Assembly: GCF_019375555.1 (NCBI RefSeq) | Contig: NZ_JAHXDN010000006.1 | Coordinates: 124,001 to 188,000, forward strand | Reading direction: 5' to 3' | DNA from: Roseobacter insulae | GTDB lineage: Bacteria; Pseudomonadota; Alphaproteobacteria; Rhodobacterales; Rhodobacteraceae | DNA length: 64,000 nucleotides | The notes under the pieces: model-generated | Database searches by the model: none | The model's input: the letters and a program-made list of their open reading frames with translations, nothing else | Told to the model about the DNA's origin: nothing | In this document: positions 24,652-32,722 of the stretch, in pieces | How the letters are laid out: every line of letters starts with the position of its first letter | Position numbering within the stretch: position 1 is the first letter of the stretch | Program-made: the position numbers and the translations under genes

Positions 24652-25992
24652 TCAGGCGGCCGCAGCCGCGATGTGCTGTTGCAGCCAGCGTGCGCTGCGC
24701 AGCAGGCGGTCATCTTTATGTGCCGGTCCAATCAACTGTACACCAATAGGCAGGCCGGTTTCACCCACCAGAAGGGGCAGGGTGACGCAAGGAAGCCCCG
24801 CCAGCGTCCAGAGGGTGCAGCAGATCGGATCACCGGTGCCGTCACCGAACCGCGGCGCTTCCCCCGCCGCGGCAGGGGCGATGATGGCGTCGAATTCGTG
24901 GAAGAAGTCCGCAAAGAAGCCCTGCGCGGATGTCTTCACAGCGAGGGCATCTTCGTATTCGGTTCGGCTGATCTGGCGGGCGCGGGTGATGATCGGTTTG
25001 AGGGTGTCGCTGATCGCGTCCCAGTGAGTGTCAAAAACATCCGCCTGATGCTGCGCAATCTCGAATTCGTGGATGCGCGCCTGCACGGCCACCAGTTCCC
25101 CCAGCTGGTTGGCCGGATCCATCCGCGTGACCCGTGCCCCAAGGATGTCCATCACCCCGTCCAGTCCCTCCCTTGCCGCCCCGGACAGCCGGTCGTTGAA
25201 GGGGAGGTTGAACCACGCGAAATCCGGCTCGACCGGCGCGTCTTCGGTCGCGCCCAGCAGCATGTCAGGGCGGGCATGGGCAAAGCTTTCGGTATCGCGT
25301 TGGTCGTATCCGCTGATGGCGTCGGCCAGCAAGGCAGTATCCTGCAACGTGCGGGCGAACGTACCGATCTGGTCCAGCGACTGCGAGGTTTGCAGAACCC
25401 CTGTGCGGGGGATTGTCCCGCGCGTCGGCTTGAAGCCGAAAGTACCGCAAAAAGAGGCCGGGCGGATTACCGATCCATTGGTCTGCGTGCCGACGGCCAA
25501 TGGCACATGTCCGGCAGCGACCGCGGCGGCGGAACCGCTGGAGGAACCGCCGGGCGAATGATGGGTGTTATGCGGGTTGCGGGTCTCGTTGGCGTGCACA
25601 AAGGCCAGTTCCGTGGTGACGGTTTTGCCCATGATCACCGCGCCCGCCTCGCGCAGCATTTCGACGATCCGGGCGTCATCATCAGTCTGGCGCCCTGCGA
25701 AGATCGGGGTGCCGCGCTGGGTGGGCATGTCGCGGGTATCGATGATGTCTTTCAGGCCCACAGGCAAACCGTGCAGCGGGCCGGTGGCCAGTCCGCTCTG
25801 CCTGTGCCTGTCGCAGTCTGCGGCCTGTGCCAGTGCGGCCTCGGCGTCCAGATGCGCCCAGGCGTGAATGGCCCCGTCTGTCTCGGCGATATGGTCAAGA
25901 CAGGATTGCACCAGCTGGACCGACTTGAGCTGGCCCGAGGCGATGAAAGTCGCCGCCTCGGTCGCGCTGAGCGTATGGGGTTTGATCTTCAC
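24652..25992 (-). CDS. Amidase-signature family hydrolase
   Basis: A 446-aa amidase-signature enzyme. The Ser-cisSer-Lys triad is visible as Lys in VIMGKTVTTEL, and the two Ser in the GGSSSGSAAAVAAGH loop and TNGSVIRP. Such enzymes hydrolyse amides, from glutamyl-tRNA to small dicarboxylic monoamides. Here the gene overlaps the end of dctM (ATGA) in a TRAP operon next to the beta-hydroxyaspartate cycle, so the substrate could be an imported small amide that releases an acid such as glycolate or oxamate-type products. That is inference; malonamidase-like activity is another option because of the malonate module next door. Confidence 0.85.
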   Translation of the reverse strand: MKIKPHTLSATEAATFIASGQLKSVQLVQSCLDHIAETDGAIHAWAHLDAEAALAQAADCDRHRQSGLATGPLHGLPVGLKDIIDTRDMPTQRGTPIFAGRQTDDDARIVEMLREAGAVIMGKTVTTELAFVHANETRNPHNTHHSPGGSSSGSAAAVAAGHVPLAVGTQTNGSVIRPASFCGTFGFKPTRGTIPRTGVLQTSQSLDQIGTFARTLQDTALLADAISGYDQRDTESFAHARPDMLLGATEDAPVEPDFAWFNLPFNDRLSGAAREGLDGVMDILGARVTRMDPANQLGELVAVQARIHEFEIAQHQADVFDTHWDAISDTLKPIITRARQISRTEYEDALAVKTSAQGFFADFFHEFDAIIAPAAAGEAPRFGDGTGDPICCTLWTLAGLPCVTLPLLVGETGLPIGVQLIGPAHKDDRLLRSARWLQQHIAAAAA

Positions 25993-27356
25993 GGGATGTA
26001 GGTGCCGAAGAGGTAGTCAGGAAACCACAGAGCGATGCCGGGGAACTGGTACATGAGCACCATCGTGAAGATCACAATCCCCAAGTACGGCATGATGCCA
26101 CGGAAGATGTCCATCAACTCGATCTGCTTCTTGAGCACCCCTTTAAGGTAGTAGGCTGACATGGCCATTGGTGGTGTCAGGAAAGAGGTTTGCAGGTTGA
26201 GCGCAACGAGCATCGCAAAGAAGTAGGGGTTCACGCCGAAGACGTCGAGCAGGGGCAGGAAGATCGGCACGAAAATGATCAGGATTTCCGACCATTCGAG
26301 CGGCCAGCCCAGCAGGAAGATGATGATCTGGGCCAGCACGAGGAACTGCCATGGCTCCAGATCCATGCCGCCCACCCAATCCGCGATAATGTCGTGGCCG
26401 CCGAGATAGGAAAAGACCGAGGCGAAGGTCCATGACCCAACGAAGAGCCAGCAGACCATGGCCGTTGCCTTGGCCGTGAGAAAGACGCTTTCCTTCAGCT
26501 TGGTCCACGTCATCGAACGGTACAGCACCGCGAGGACCATGCCTCCCAGCGCGCCCATGGCTGCCGCTTCGGCCGGTGTAGCAAGCCCTCCGAGGATCGA
26601 GCCGAGCACGAGCGCGATCAGGACCGTCAGCGGCACGAAGCTCACCAGCAGGTTCAAGTAAATCTCCCGCGGCGGGGGGATGTCGTCCATCTGCGGTTTC
26701 GGCGCAAGGGCCGGGTTAAACCAGACCCGGACGATCACGTAGACAATGTAGAACCCCGCCAGCAGAAGCCCCGGGAACACAGCGGCCGCGTAAAGACGCA
26801 GCGGCGACAGGTCCGCAATTGCCGAGTAGACGATCAGCATGATGGAAGGAGGGATCAGAATGCCCAAGGTGCCGCCGGCACAGATCACACCCGATGCGAA
26901 GCTCTTGTTGTAATTGGCATTCGCCATGGCCGGGAAGGCCAGCAGGCCCATCAGTGTGACAACCGCGCCCACGATGCCCGAGGCTGTGGAAAAGACCGCA
27001 CAGGTCAGCAAAGCCGCAATGGCAAGCGAGCCGGGCAGGTTGCGCGCCGCCTGGTAGAGCGAGAAGAAGAGCTTGTCGACGATATTGGCGCGCTCGACCA
27101 CGTACCCCATGAAGAGGAACAGCGGGATGGCGACCAGCGTCGGGTTTTCCATCACGGAATAGGTATTCTGGTTGAGCAGGTAGAAAATGTTGTTGTTGAA
27201 GATATCACTGAAACTCTCGATCGGGCCGCCCTGATGATAGGCGTAGTAGCCAAAGGCCACCCCCATCGCGAGAAGCGTAAAGGCGATCGGGAACCCAAGG
27301 AGCACCAGCACAATAAATAGGCCCAGCATGAGAAGGGCGACTTCGGGATTTGTCAT
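25989..27356 (-). CDS. TRAP transporter large permease (DctM type), C2/keto-acid operon
   Basis: A 455-aa membrane protein with about a dozen hydrophobic helices. It belongs to the long DctM type with the VENPTLVAIPLFLFMGYV region (here MENPTLVAIPLFLFMGYVV), FSTASGIVGAVVTLMGLLA and the GGTLGILIPPSIMLIVYS loop; the second half ends TPPMAMSAYYLKGV. This subclass is associated with alpha-keto acid and related substrates. It is 30 bases downstream of the small permease gene and overlaps the amidase start. Its substrate is inferred from the linked bhc genes. Confidence 0.88.
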   Translation of the reverse strand: MTNPEVALLMLGLFIVLVLLGFPIAFTLLAMGVAFGYYAYHQGGPIESFSDIFNNNIFYLLNQNTYSVMENPTLVAIPLFLFMGYVVERANIVDKLFFSLYQAARNLPGSLAIAALLTCAVFSTASGIVGAVVTLMGLLAFPAMANANYNKSFASGVICAGGTLGILIPPSIMLIVYSAIADLSPLRLYAAAVFPGLLLAGFYIVYVIVRVWFNPALAPKPQMDDIPPPREIYLNLLVSFVPLTVLIALVLGSILGGLATPAEAAAMGALGGMVLAVLYRSMTWTKLKESVFLTAKATAMVCWLFVGSWTFASVFSYLGGHDIIADWVGGMDLEPWQFLVLAQIIIFLLGWPLEWSEILIIFVPIFLPLLDVFGVNPYFFAMLVALNLQTSFLTPPMAMSAYYLKGVLKKQIELMDIFRGIMPYLGIVIFTMVLMYQFPGIALWFPDYLFGTYIP

Positions 27357-27386
27357 CTTATGATCTTTCTGCCTGCGGGAGCGTTG

Positions 27387-27977
27387 TTATTGCTTGCCGG
27401 GATGGATGGCTTGAATTTCAGCGATATCTGCTTCCGAAAGCAGGTCTTCGGTCTCTTTTACATCCGCCAGCCTCTCGGGCCATTCGGCGGTGCGCATGGC
27501 GATGACGCACCGGATCAGTTCGGCAAAGCCCTGGATCATCAGCAGCACGCCCGCAACCGGAATAAGCGACTTGAAGAAGTAGATCTGGATGCTCGCGGGG
27601 CTGTTAAAGCTGACTTCCTTGTAGCGCCAGCTGTCGGAGGCGATCTCGTAGCCGAACCAGACCAGGGCGACGATGCCGGGAAAGAAGAAGAGGAAATACA
27701 ACACGAAATCAAGCCCTGCCTGCACGCGGATGGGCAGCAGGCGGTAGACGACATCGGCGCGCACATGCGTGTCCTGAGCCAGCGCGTAGGCACCGCACAT
27801 CAGGAACAAGGCGCCATACATCTGGATCATCATATCGAAGGCCCAGACCGTCGGCGCGTTGAGGACGTAGCGTACGAAGACCTCATACGACACCGAGAGC
27901 GTCAGGATCAGGATACACCACCCGAAGGCGCGACCAACCCAGAGGCTAAGCCCTTCAATAGAATGAACAAGTTTCAT
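27387..27977 (-). CDS. TRAP transporter small permease (DctQ type), C2/keto-acid operon
   Basis: A 196-aa protein with four membrane segments: GRAFGWCILILTLSVSYEVF, WAFDMMIQMYGALFLMCGAY, GLDFVLYFLFFFPGIVALVW and IPVAGVLLMIQGFAELIR. The length and the VRYVLNAPTVWAFDM signature match the larger DctQ subtype that pairs with the 450-aa DctM. It is preceded by a hairpin separating it from the binding-protein gene. Confidence 0.86.
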   Translation of the reverse strand: MKLVHSIEGLSLWVGRAFGWCILILTLSVSYEVFVRYVLNAPTVWAFDMMIQMYGALFLMCGAYALAQDTHVRADVVYRLLPIRVQAGLDFVLYFLFFFPGIVALVWFGYEIASDSWRYKEVSFNSPASIQIYFFKSLIPVAGVLLMIQGFAELIRCVIAMRTAEWPERLADVKETEDLLSEADIAEIQAIHPGKQ

Positions 27978-28036
27978 TGTCTATTTCCCTGTATGACCAA
28001 TTCCCGGGCCTTCTGTGGACCCGGATTGCATCAAGC

Positions 28037-28064
28037 GTCCGGGCACTTGGCAAAGCGCCCGGAC
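28037..28064 (-). terminator. Hairpin between the TRAP binding-protein and permease genes
   Basis: GTCCGGGC (28037-28044) and GCCCGGAC (28057-28064) form a perfect 8-bp stem with a 12-base loop, about 20 bases after the binding-protein stop on the minus strand. No clear T-run, so it may act as an mRNA-stabilising or attenuating hairpin. Confidence 0.5.
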
Positions 28065-28084
28065 TGTTTCCAGCGTGTCTGAAA

Positions 28085-29179
28085 TCAACCGAAGTAGTGG
28101 TTGTAGGCCAGCTTGTAGTCAGGCTGGTTCAGGTTGAGGTAGTTCATCACGTTCTTGGCGTAAGCCTTTTGCGACTCCATCACCTTGGCAAAGAACGGAT
28201 CATCGTTCGCGATCCGGTCCGTGACCTTATCCCAGGCAGCCAGTTGCGCCGCCATCACCGAATCCGGCGTGCGGTAAACGTTCACACCGTCGGATTCCTG
28301 CAGCTTCAGCAGGTCATCCGAATAGCGCTTGGTGTTGCCCCAGTAGAAGCCCGAGTTCTCGGCCATCGACGCGTTCTTGATGATCGCCTTGTGGTCATCG
28401 CTGAGCGCGTTGAACTTGTCCTTGTTGATGGTGACCTCGAAGAACTCCTGGCTCTGGTGGAACGAGGCGAGGTGGTAGTGCTTGGAGACGTCCTGCATCC
28501 CGAAGTCACGGTCGGAGGTCGGGTTGTTGAACTCCGCCGCGTCGATCAGGCCGGATTTCATCGCTGGCTGGATTTCACCGCCCGGCAACTGGACAACGGA
28601 CATGCCCATTTCCAGCAGGACGTCTGCGGCCAGACCCACCGTACGGTATTTCAGGCCGTTCATTTGGCTGGCGTCCTTGATCTCTTCCTTGAACCAGCCA
28701 AGGGGCTGTGCAGGCATTGGTGAGTTGAAGAACGAAACAACGTTCAGGCGCAACTCCGCCATCAGCTCGTCAAAAAGCTCCTGACCGCCGCCGGCATAGA
28801 CCCAGCCCAGCACTTCCTGGCTCGACCAGCCAAAGCAGGGGCCGGTGCCGAAAAGCGACGCGGCCTTCGATTTGCCGTACCAGTAAGCCGGCACGTAATG
28901 CGCCGCATCGAGAACCCCGCGGTGTACCGCGTCCTGCATCTGGCTGGTTTTGACAACTGCGTCGACCGACAGCACTTCGATGGTCAGTGATCCGCCGCTC
29001 ATCTCGTTGACGCGCGCTGCGAATGACTGCGCGTTTTCAAGGAAAATACCGCCGCCCCACGCGGCTTGCATTTTCAGCGTCACACCGTGCCCGTCAGCAA
29101 TTGCTGGCGTTGCAAGGGCCGCTGCACCTGCAACGGCCGAGCCGCGCAGGAATTTTCTGCGATTAAGATTGTCTGTCAT
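28085..29179 (-). CDS. TRAP transporter substrate-binding protein with Tat signal (TakP-like)
   Basis: A 364-aa periplasmic protein with a twin-arginine signal (NRRKFLRGSAVAGAAALATP). It resembles the TakP/alpha-keto acid binding group: MQAAWGGGIFLENAQSFAA, the conserved GTGPCFGWSSQEVLGWVYAGGG region, and MKSGLIDAAEFNNPTSDRDF containing the substrate-contacting Glu/Phe/Asn stretch. It feeds the permease downstream. Location beside bhcR and the glyoxylate-using bhcABCD genes suggests a C2 acid such as glyoxylate or glycolate, or a keto acid; TakP itself binds pyruvate and related acids. The gene is the first of a six-gene operon. Confidence 0.87.
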   Translation of the reverse strand: MTDNLNRRKFLRGSAVAGAAALATPAIADGHGVTLKMQAAWGGGIFLENAQSFAARVNEMSGGSLTIEVLSVDAVVKTSQMQDAVHRGVLDAAHYVPAYWYGKSKAASLFGTGPCFGWSSQEVLGWVYAGGGQELFDELMAELRLNVVSFFNSPMPAQPLGWFKEEIKDASQMNGLKYRTVGLAADVLLEMGMSVVQLPGGEIQPAMKSGLIDAAEFNNPTSDRDFGMQDVSKHYHLASFHQSQEFFEVTINKDKFNALSDDHKAIIKNASMAENSGFYWGNTKRYSDDLLKLQESDGVNVYRTPDSVMAAQLAAWDKVTDRIANDDPFFAKVMESQKAYAKNVMNYLNLNQPDYKLAYNHYFG

Positions 29180-29480
29180 ATTTCCTCCCTAGGAATGGAC
29201 TGTATGTGTCCAAATCATATCCGAGCGAACCGCTCCTGGTCTTCTGAAATTTCAAGAATTGACGACCTTGTGGGTCATTCATTGCAGTATGGCTCCCTCC
29301 TCGGACCCTCGTGCAAAAAACCCTCCCCGAATTTCATCCTGTAAGTCTAGCGGAGCATTGGCATCCGGCAAGAAAAACAAACCGAAAAACAACACTTTAG
29401 TACAACCAGCGGGTGAAACGGCGCCTTTTCTTGTTGGTTTGGTGTGGTTTCCTCCTCCTGCGTGCGATCAATTGTTGTAG
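29180..29480. other. Intergenic region between bhcR and the TRAP operon
   Basis: No gene is visible in these 301 bases. They hold the ribosome binding site of the TRAP operon (GGGAGG on the minus strand near 29188), a perfect TGAAATTTCA palindrome at 29245-29254 and an A/T-rich patch around 29370-29400 that may contain a promoter. Confidence 0.55.
29245..29254. promoter_or_regulatory. TGAAATTTCA palindrome, candidate IclR-type operator
   Basis: A perfect 10-bp palindrome about 66 bases upstream of the TRAP binding-protein start on the minus strand. Its TGAAA/TTTCA half-sites recur with a 5-base spacer at 30369-30383 on the other side of bhcR. The different spacing weakens the link. Confidence 0.35.
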
Positions 29481-30329
29481 TCAGACGGTCAGTGCCGTCG
29501 GTTTCGGGGTGCCCGATGGCGCGCGCCCTCCGATCAGGCCGGTGATTTGTTGTGCCGCCTCTGAGACCATGGCGCCCAGTTCCGGTACCCGCAAAGGGTT
29601 GAAGCGGGTGCTGGGGCCTGAGATGGACACGCCGGCAAAAGGTTCCTGGTGCTCATCGAAGATAACGCTGCCGATGCAGGACATTCCCGAGTGGCGTTCT
29701 TCCCGGTCAAACGACCACCCGCGCGCGCGGGTCTGTGCCAGATCGTCAAAAAGCGCATCGGGCGTCACAAGTGTGTTTTCAGTAAAGCTGCTGAGCCCGA
29801 TGGACATCAGGAGCTTTCGAGCACGCTCCTCGGGCAGGGCAGACAGGATCGCCTTGCCAGTGCCGGAGGCATGCATCGATGTGCGGGTTCCCCGGGCGAA
29901 GAATGCCCGGATCGGATTGAGCGTCTCGACCTGGCCGACAAACACGACCTCCGGCCCATCAGCGATGGCAAGGTTCGCGGTCTCCCCCGTCTTTTCCATC
30001 AGTTGTCGCATGATCGGGCGGCTGACCGCACCAAGGCTAGTGCGGTTCATGAAGGATACGCCGGTGCGGTAGGCTTCGATCCCGATGACCCAGTCCTGAC
30101 GCTCTTCGTCAAAGGCGACGAAGCCGTGTTTTTGCAGTGTGGTCAGGATGCGATGCGTTGTTGCGGTCGGAACGCCAATTGACAGTGACAGATCCGTCAG
30201 CGTGGCTCTCTCCGCGCGGGCAACTGATTTCAGGACGCCGAGCGCACGGTCCAGCGACTGCAGGGTGCCTGCAGAGCTTTCCTTGAATTGAGACTTGGGC
30301 CTGCCGCGCTGTCGCTTCTGCGGGGTCAC
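29481..30329 (-). CDS. bhcR: IclR-family regulator of the beta-hydroxyaspartate cycle
   Basis: A 282-aa regulator with an N-terminal basic tail (TPQKRQRGRPKSQF), a winged helix-turn-helix (SLDRALGVLKSVARAERATL, then GVPTATTHRILTTLQKHGFV) and a C-terminal effector domain about residues 100-270 with GTRTSMHASGTGKAILSALP and CIGSVIFDEHQEPFAGVSIS. It is divergent from bhcABCD, as in Paracoccus denitrificans, where BhcR responds to glyoxylate. Here it also lies directly upstream of a TRAP operon in its own direction, so it may control both. Effector identity is taken from the family, not shown by this sequence. Confidence 0.88.
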   Translation of the reverse strand: MTPQKRQRGRPKSQFKESSAGTLQSLDRALGVLKSVARAERATLTDLSLSIGVPTATTHRILTTLQKHGFVAFDEERQDWVIGIEAYRTGVSFMNRTSLGAVSRPIMRQLMEKTGETANLAIADGPEVVFVGQVETLNPIRAFFARGTRTSMHASGTGKAILSALPEERARKLLMSIGLSSFTENTLVTPDALFDDLAQTRARGWSFDREERHSGMSCIGSVIFDEHQEPFAGVSISGPSTRFNPLRVPELGAMVSEAAQQITGLIGGRAPSGTPKPTALTV

Positions 30330-30368
30330 ATCGTGCTCCTGAATCGCTTGCTGTATTGTTCACACAAA

Positions 30369-30383
30369 TGAAAAACAATTTCA
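30369..30383. promoter_or_regulatory. 15-bp inverted repeat resembling an IclR box, candidate BhcR site
   Basis: TGAAAAACAATTTCA matches the pattern TGGAAATNATTTCCA known for IclR at 10 of the 14 specified positions and has perfect TGAAA/TTTCA ends. It is located in the A/T-rich divergent region between bhcR and bhcA, 40 bases from the bhcR start. Confidence 0.5.
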
Positions 30384-30418
30384 AATAAAAAATAATTCTG
30401 ATTATGGAAAATATAAAA

Positions 30419-30432
30419 CTGATATCTATCAG
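30419..30432. repeat. Inverted repeat CTGATA-TC-TATCAG upstream of bhcA
   Basis: A perfect 6-bp inverted repeat with a 2-base centre in the same A/T-rich region. A third small repeat, TTTTC-GA-GAAAA, follows at 30467-30478. These could be further regulator contacts or just reflect the A/T-rich promoter. Confidence 0.35.
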
Positions 30433-30533
30433 TGTGTTGTGTATTTAATTTTAATAATGAAAATGGTTTTCGAGAAAATTGAATTTCTGGGGCTACCTGT
30501 TATCTTGCGGTGGTAGATGAGGAGGATCATGCC

Positions 30534-31724
30534 ATGTCAGACCAAAATCCAGTGTTCATTCCCGGGCCGACAAATATTCCAGACCGGCTAAGAGCGGCAA
30601 TGCATGTTCAGACGCGCGACCATCGTGCGCCGGATTTTGTCGAAACATTTGCGCCGGTGTTGGAGGATACGAAAAAAGTCTTTGATACCCGCGATGGCAC
30701 GGTCATCACTTTCCCCGCGAGCGGCACCGGCGGCTGGGAGGCCGCCATCTGCAACACCCTCAGTCCGGGCGACAAAGTGCTCGTCGCCCGGTATGGCATG
30801 TTCAGCCATCGATGGATCGACCTGTGTCAGCGTCACCAGCTTGAGGTGCAGATTATCGAATGCTCATGGGGGTCAGGCGCACCAGCCGATAAATTCGAAG
30901 CGATTCTGACTACCGACAAGGCCCATGACATCAAGGCCGTGCTCGTCACGCACAATGAAACCGCGACGGGTGTCAAATCCGATATCGCGGCCGTGCGGTC
31001 CGCAATGGATGCGGCCAGCCACCCGGCGATGCTGTTTGTGGATTGTGTCAGCTCCTTGGCGTCGATGGAGTTTCACATGGACGCCTGGGGCGTCGACATT
31101 GCGGTGTCGGGCTCGCAAAAGGGCTTCATGCTGGCAACCGGTATGGCCATCTTGGGCGTCAGTCCGAAAGCGCTGGCTGCCATGGAGGATGCCAAGCTGT
31201 CGCGCACGTTTTTCGATTTCCGTGATATGATGGGCGCGAATGCGTCGGGCGGGTTTCCCTACACCCCTCCGTTGCAGCTGATCTACGGCATGCGCGAAAG
31301 CCTGAAGATGCTTTTCGAAGAGGGCCTTGAAAATGTCTATGCACGCCACTTCCGATTGGCCGAAGGGGTGCGCCGCGCCGTGGATGCATGGGGGTTGAAA
31401 CTGGTTGCCGACACCCCGGATCTGTACTCCGACACCGTGAGCGCCATTTACGTGCCCGAAGGCTTCGACAGCAACGCGTTGACCGATCAGGCCTTCAATG
31501 CCTACGGCGTGTCTTTCGGCATCGGGCTGGGAGAGATGAACGGCAAGGCATTCCGCATCGGCCATCTGGGCAGCCTCACCGATGTGATGGTGTTGTCCGG
31601 CCTGGCCACCATAGAAATGGCCATGGCGGACCTGGAATACCCGGTTGAACTGGGCAGCGGTGTCGCTGCGGCACAGGATTACTTCCGCAGGCACCGCGCC
31701 GCCCTCGTCCGGTCGGCAGCGTAA
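30534..31724 (+). CDS. bhcA: L-aspartate--glyoxylate aminotransferase
   Basis: A 396-aa PLP enzyme of the alanine-glyoxylate/serine-glyoxylate aminotransferase family. ATG 30534 follows GAGGAGGATC. It begins FIPGPTNIPDRLRAAM, contains TFPASGTGGWEAA for phosphate binding, FVDCVSSLASMEF and the Schiff-base Lys196 in SGSQKGFML. In the beta-hydroxyaspartate cycle BhcA uses aspartate to convert glyoxylate to glycine, giving oxaloacetate. The assignment among similar aminotransferases rests on the fixed order bhcA-bhcB-bhcC-bhcD with bhcR divergent. A 14-base gap separates it from bhcB. Confidence 0.92.
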   Translation: MSDQNPVFIPGPTNIPDRLRAAMHVQTRDHRAPDFVETFAPVLEDTKKVFDTRDGTVITFPASGTGGWEAAICNTLSPGDKVLVARYGMFSHRWIDLCQRHQLEVQIIECSWGSGAPADKFEAILTTDKAHDIKAVLVTHNETATGVKSDIAAVRSAMDAASHPAMLFVDCVSSLASMEFHMDAWGVDIAVSGSQKGFMLATGMAILGVSPKALAAMEDAKLSRTFFDFRDMMGANASGGFPYTPPLQLIYGMRESLKMLFEEGLENVYARHFRLAEGVRRAVDAWGLKLVADTPDLYSDTVSAIYVPEGFDSNALTDQAFNAYGVSFGIGLGEMNGKAFRIGHLGSLTDVMVLSGLATIEMAMADLEYPVELGSGVAAAQDYFRRHRAALVRSAA

Positions 31725-31738
31725 GGAGGGCTCGATAC

Positions 31739-32710
31739 ATGCTGGATGCACTCACAGGACCAGACCTCACGATTGACCACGTGCGGGATGCTCATGCCCG
31801 GATCAAACCCTATATTCACCGGACACCGGTGCTGACCTCGACCTACTTCAACGAACTGACCGGCGCTGAACTGTTCTTCAAATGCGAAAACTTTCAGAAG
31901 GCAGGTGCGTTCAAGGTCCGTGGCGCGTCGAACGCTGTTTTTGGGTTGAGCGATGAAATGGCGGAGAAGGGCGTGGCAACGCATTCCTCCGGCAATCACG
32001 CCTTGTCTCTCAGCTATGCGGCCGGGCGTCGTGGCATTCCCTGCCATGTGGTCATGCCGCGCACCGCGCCCGAGGCCAAGAAAGCCGCCGTGCGGGGCTA
32101 CGGCGGGATCATCACGGAATGCGAACCCTCAACATCGAGCCGGGAGGCGGTGTTTGCGGAGGTGCAGGCCGCCACCGGTGCGGAATTCGTGCACCCCTAC
32201 AACGATCCGCGCGTGATCGCGGGGCAGGCGACCTGTTCGCTGGAACTGCTGGAGCAAGCCGAGCGGCTCGACGCGGTGATTGCTCCGATTGGCGGCGGTG
32301 GCATGATCTCCGGCACGTGCCTGACGCTGTCCAACCTGGCCCCGCACATGGAGATCTACGCAGCCGAGCCGGATCAGGCGGATGATGCCGCGCGCTCTTT
32401 CCGGGCGGGGCACATCATCGCGGACGATGCGCCGGTCACGGTTGCCGACGGGCTCAAGGTGCCGCTGAAAGAGAATACATGGCATTTCGTGTCGCACTTC
32501 GTGACCGATATTCTGACGGCCTCCGAGCAGGAGATCATCGACGCGATGAAGCTGACATGGCAGCGAATGAAAATCGTGATGGAGGCGAGCTGCGCGGTGC
32601 CGATGGCGACCATTCTGCGCAACCCGGACGTGTTCCGCGGCAAGCGTGTCGGCGTCATCATCACCGGCGGCAACGTCGATTTGGACAAACTGCCCTGGAT
32701 CAAGGGCTAA
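31739..32710 (+). CDS. bhcB: beta-Hydroxyaspartate dehydratase
   Basis: A 323-aa PLP enzyme of the threonine dehydratase/serine racemase fold. Lys59 in KAGAFKVRGA holds PLP, SSGNHALSLSYAA is the substrate loop and IGGGGMISG binds the phosphate. There is no C-terminal ACT domain. In the cycle it removes water from erythro-beta-hydroxyaspartate to give iminosuccinate. GGAGGG lies before the ATG, and the next gene follows after 12 bases. Without the context it would be called a threonine dehydratase or serine racemase. Confidence 0.92.
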   Translation: MLDALTGPDLTIDHVRDAHARIKPYIHRTPVLTSTYFNELTGAELFFKCENFQKAGAFKVRGASNAVFGLSDEMAEKGVATHSSGNHALSLSYAAGRRGIPCHVVMPRTAPEAKKAAVRGYGGIITECEPSTSSREAVFAEVQAATGAEFVHPYNDPRVIAGQATCSLELLEQAERLDAVIAPIGGGGMISGTCLTLSNLAPHMEIYAAEPDQADDAARSFRAGHIIADDAPVTVADGLKVPLKENTWHFVSHFVTDILTASEQEIIDAMKLTWQRMKIVMEASCAVPMATILRNPDVFRGKRVGVIITGGNVDLDKLPWIKG

Positions 32711-32722
32711 GGAGAAACGGAT

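Noticed and set aside
24652-25992. GatA, the glutamyl-tRNA amidotransferase subunit
   Set aside because: The amidase signature fits, but there is no gatB or gatC and the gene is embedded in a TRAP transporter operon.
31739-32710. Ordinary threonine dehydratase
   Set aside because: The fold is the same, but the fixed bhcABCD order with bhcR makes beta-hydroxyaspartate dehydratase far more likely.
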